Shown: piece by piece, positions 5,800 to 7,223 of the stretch
Numbering within the stretch: position 1 is the first letter of the stretch
Layout: each line of letters opens with the position of its first letter
Program-made: the position numbers and the translations under genes
Assembly: GCA_024640925.1 (NCBI GenBank)
Contig: JAHEEB010000101.1
Span: 1 to 7,223, forward strand
Source of the DNA: Bacteroidota bacterium
Lineage (GTDB): Bacteria > Bacteroidota > Bacteroidia > Bacteroidales > UBA10428
Length of the DNA: 7,223 bases
Direction: 5' to 3'
Notes under the pieces: model-generated
The model's database searches: none
Seen by the model: the letters and a program-made list of their open reading frames with translations, nothing else
What the model was told of the DNA's origin: nothing

Positions 5800-7223
5800 A
5801 ATATCAACCGACAACGTGCTATTGACTGGCGCAGAAACATTGTTTTCGACAAACTTTGGACCAAAGGAATAGAGGATATATTCATCGGCAGAAGTAAATG
5901 TACCTTTCTGATAGGATATTGTTATAAGGTCTTCCCATGTTACTTTTCCAGATAATTGAAACACAATGTTGCCATCAGTATTATAATCGGCTGATAAAAT
6001 CGATACTGAAACTCCGTTTACATATATTTTAAATTCAGAAACAGGTATTGTAGAATTCATTTCTTTTGAAAAACCAAGAACAATTTCAGAGCCCGAAGTA
6101 TCTGTTTCAGCAAAGCGGAAACCTGGTAATTTATTCTCGATGGTTTCGGGACCAAAGAAGGGCAATTGCGCTCCATCAGCAGTAGCTACTGTATCTCCAT
6201 CGTATATCAGAGAAGCGAATTGCCTGTATTTAACAGTATCTTTCAAACAGATTTGAAAGACGGTTGAATCTTCTGAAACCTTTATCACAGAATCAATTGT
6301 TGTTTCATCACCCATAAACAGGTGAAAATCTTCTTTTTTAACGGTCTGAGGATTGATTGCTCTGTCAAAGGTGAGTATTACACCCCGGCCATCTTTTGAC
6401 TGAGCAACTTGTTTTAAAACAGGAGCTACAGCTGACCCTTCGGCATAATTTAAGACAAAAACCGAATCTCCGCCTGCTTTTGTGGCATCTATTTTAAATT
6501 CCTTAACTACTCCATTTCCATAATCTACAACAACATTGTAAAAACCGTAGAATCCTCTGAATTTAAAGGTATCTTGCAAATTAGCCTTCATTTTAAGGTT
6601 TGTAGACCATTTTTCGTGAATTAAATGATAAACCGTATCGGCAGCAATTTTTGGCACCCTGTTTTCGGTGTAGATACCCGAACCATCTCTCCAGGCATCT
6701 TTATCAGAGATACTCCAGAATACAAAACCATTCATTGAAGGATGGGAAAAAATGGTACGCATCATTTCGGCATATTCATTTGCCTGTGTTTGTTCTGAAA
6801 CATTGTTCGCATCAATTTCCATATCAAACTCTGTTACTCTTATCGGCAAACCAAGGTCGGACATGTAATCAATTTTTGTTTTTATATCTGACCAATCGAT
6901 AGAACCTGCCATATGACCCTGCACACCAATACCATCGATAGGTGCACCATGATCAAGCATATCCTTAATAAGTGTATGGTACTCAGGAGCTGCTCCCCAG
7001 ACAATAATATTGAAATCATTCACATATAATTTGGCATCCGGATCCGTTTCGTGAGCCCATTTAAAACTATTCCAGTTTATTGAATCACCCACTGTTTCTG
7101 CAAGCCATGTTTCGTGACCTGCTGAGGGCTCGTTCACCACATCATATTCATCAACCCTGCCCTTAAAATAGTTAACATCGCGACGGATATGAGTTTCACA
7201 GGCTGCATATACCTGGGCAGGAG
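5554..7223 (-). CDS. GH10 endo-1,4-beta-xylanase, T9SS-secreted (N-terminus off the window)
   Basis: This predicted retaining endo-xylanase would cut the xylan backbone outside the cell. The frame is open to the right edge, giving 555 codons counted from 7221. GH10 motifs run straight through that edge: HIRRDVNYFKGRVDEYDVVNEP holds the acid/base Glu (codon 7131-7129), IGVQGH follows, RVTEFDMEI holds the nucleophile Glu (visible residue 131), and FWSISDKDAW closes the fold. The true start is therefore beyond the window, and the GTG codons at 7140 and 7137 (the VV of VVNEP) are not starts. After the catalytic domain come a short beta-rich segment (FRGFYGFYNVVVDYG), two related Ig-like domains (about 266-363 and 365-460) and an 80-residue T9SS type A sorting domain (LILFPNPASNELNLSG, then GMYICRI and KEFVKQ). 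Any carbohydrate-binding module in the N-terminal half would be unseen. Tyr stands before DVVNE where Trp is frequent. The GH43 gene follows after 6 nt. Confidence 0.96.
   Translation of the reverse strand, partial: PAQVYAACETHIRRDVNYFKGRVDEYDVVNEPSAGHETWLAETVGDSINWNSFKWAHETDPDAKLYVNDFNIIVWGAAPEYHTLIKDMLDHGAPIDGIGVQGHMAGSIDWSDIKTKIDYMSDLGLPIRVTEFDMEIDANNVSEQTQANEYAEMMRTIFSHPSMNGFVFWSISDKDAWRDGSGIYTENRVPKIAADTVYHLIHEKWSTNLKMKANLQDTFKFRGFYGFYNVVVDYGNGVVKEFKIDATKAGGDSVFVLNYAEGSAVAPVLKQVAQSKDGRGVILTFDRAINPQTVKKEDFHLFMGDETTIDSVIKVSEDSTVFQICLKDTVKYRQFASLIYDGDTVATADGAQLPFFGPETIENKLPGFRFAETDTSGSEIVLGFSKEMNSTIPVSEFKIYVNGVSVSILSADYNTDGNIVFQLSGKVTWEDLITISYQKGTFTSADEYILYSFGPKFVENNVSAPVNSTLSVDISKLILFPNPASNELNLSGLVSKSNVTIQLVNMEGKNLLSTYMKAEQTDVSMDIHSLLAGMYICRIMDDNGKVICLKEFVKQ
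5842..6426 (-). repeat. Two tandem Ig-like domains in the GH10 xylanase
   Basis: The segments coded by about 6426-6133 and 6129-5842 align with each other. Each runs from an ILTFDRAIN / VLGFSKEMN-like strand, through VFQICLKDTVK / VFQLSGKVTWE, then LIYDGDTVATADG / ISYQKGTFTSADE, to a terminal FGPETIEN / FGPKFVENN. The pattern resembles bacterial Ig-like (SwmB or Big-type) domains, which usually act as spacers or as protein- or sugar-contacting modules. Duplication within the gene is inferred from this internal match. DNA-level identity looks low, so the duplication is old. Confidence 0.6.

Noticed and set aside
6651..6902. 83-residue plus-strand ORF in the xylanase gene
   Set aside because: Antisense shadow of the conserved GH10 catalytic region.
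7138..7140. GTG as the start codon of the xylanase
   Set aside because: This GTG is the first Val of the catalytic VVNEP motif, and GH10 sequence continues upstream to the window edge, so the gene is truncated by the window and does not begin here.
1..7223. Mobile element, CRISPR array, tRNA/rRNA, toxin-antitoxin or defence genes
   Set aside because: No transposase or integrase sequence, regularly spaced repeats, structural RNA signature or defence domain is visible. The window reads as an ordinary glycan-utilisation locus.

Overview
The window is part of a xylan-utilisation locus (a polysaccharide utilisation locus, PUL) from a member of the Bacteroidota. Three observations support this: a SusC-type TonB-dependent transporter with the usual N-terminal carboxypeptidase-regulatory-like extension, a type IX secretion (T9SS) C-terminal sorting domain on a secreted xylanase, and AT-rich DNA with A-rich sequence rather than a Shine-Dalgarno motif before at least one start. 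T9SS cargo together with a SusC PUL suggests an environmental or marine Bacteroidia or Flavobacteriia lineage. Genus cannot be read from this sequence.

All four recognisable genes lie on the minus strand, so transcription runs from the right edge to the left edge. In that order they are: (1) 7223-5554, a GH10 endo-xylanase whose N-terminus lies off the window, with its catalytic domain followed by two related Ig-like domains and a T9SS sorting domain; (2) 5547-3865, a complete two-domain GH43 beta-xylosidase/alpha-L-arabinofuranosidase, starting 6 nt after the xylanase stop; (3) 3759-1147, a complete GH3 beta-xylosidase-type lipoprotein with an inserted PA14 domain; (4) 839-1, the first 279 codons of a SusC-like outer-membrane transporter, which continues off the left edge. 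A SusD gene would be expected beyond it.

The 307-nt gap between the GH3 gene and susC is the only sizeable non-coding stretch. It holds a plausible Bacteroidota-type promoter, two overlapping inverted repeats and a possible 32-codon membrane-peptide ORF that ends 15 nt before susC. None of these is proven.

Inferred teamwork: the T9SS-exported GH10 cuts xylan outside the cell, SusC (with an unseen SusD) imports the xylo-oligosaccharides, and the GH43 and GH3 enzymes remove arabinose/xylose side groups and terminal xylose. I see no novel defence, mobile or RNA-guided system. The least explained parts are the susC leader and the tandem accessory domains of the xylanase.
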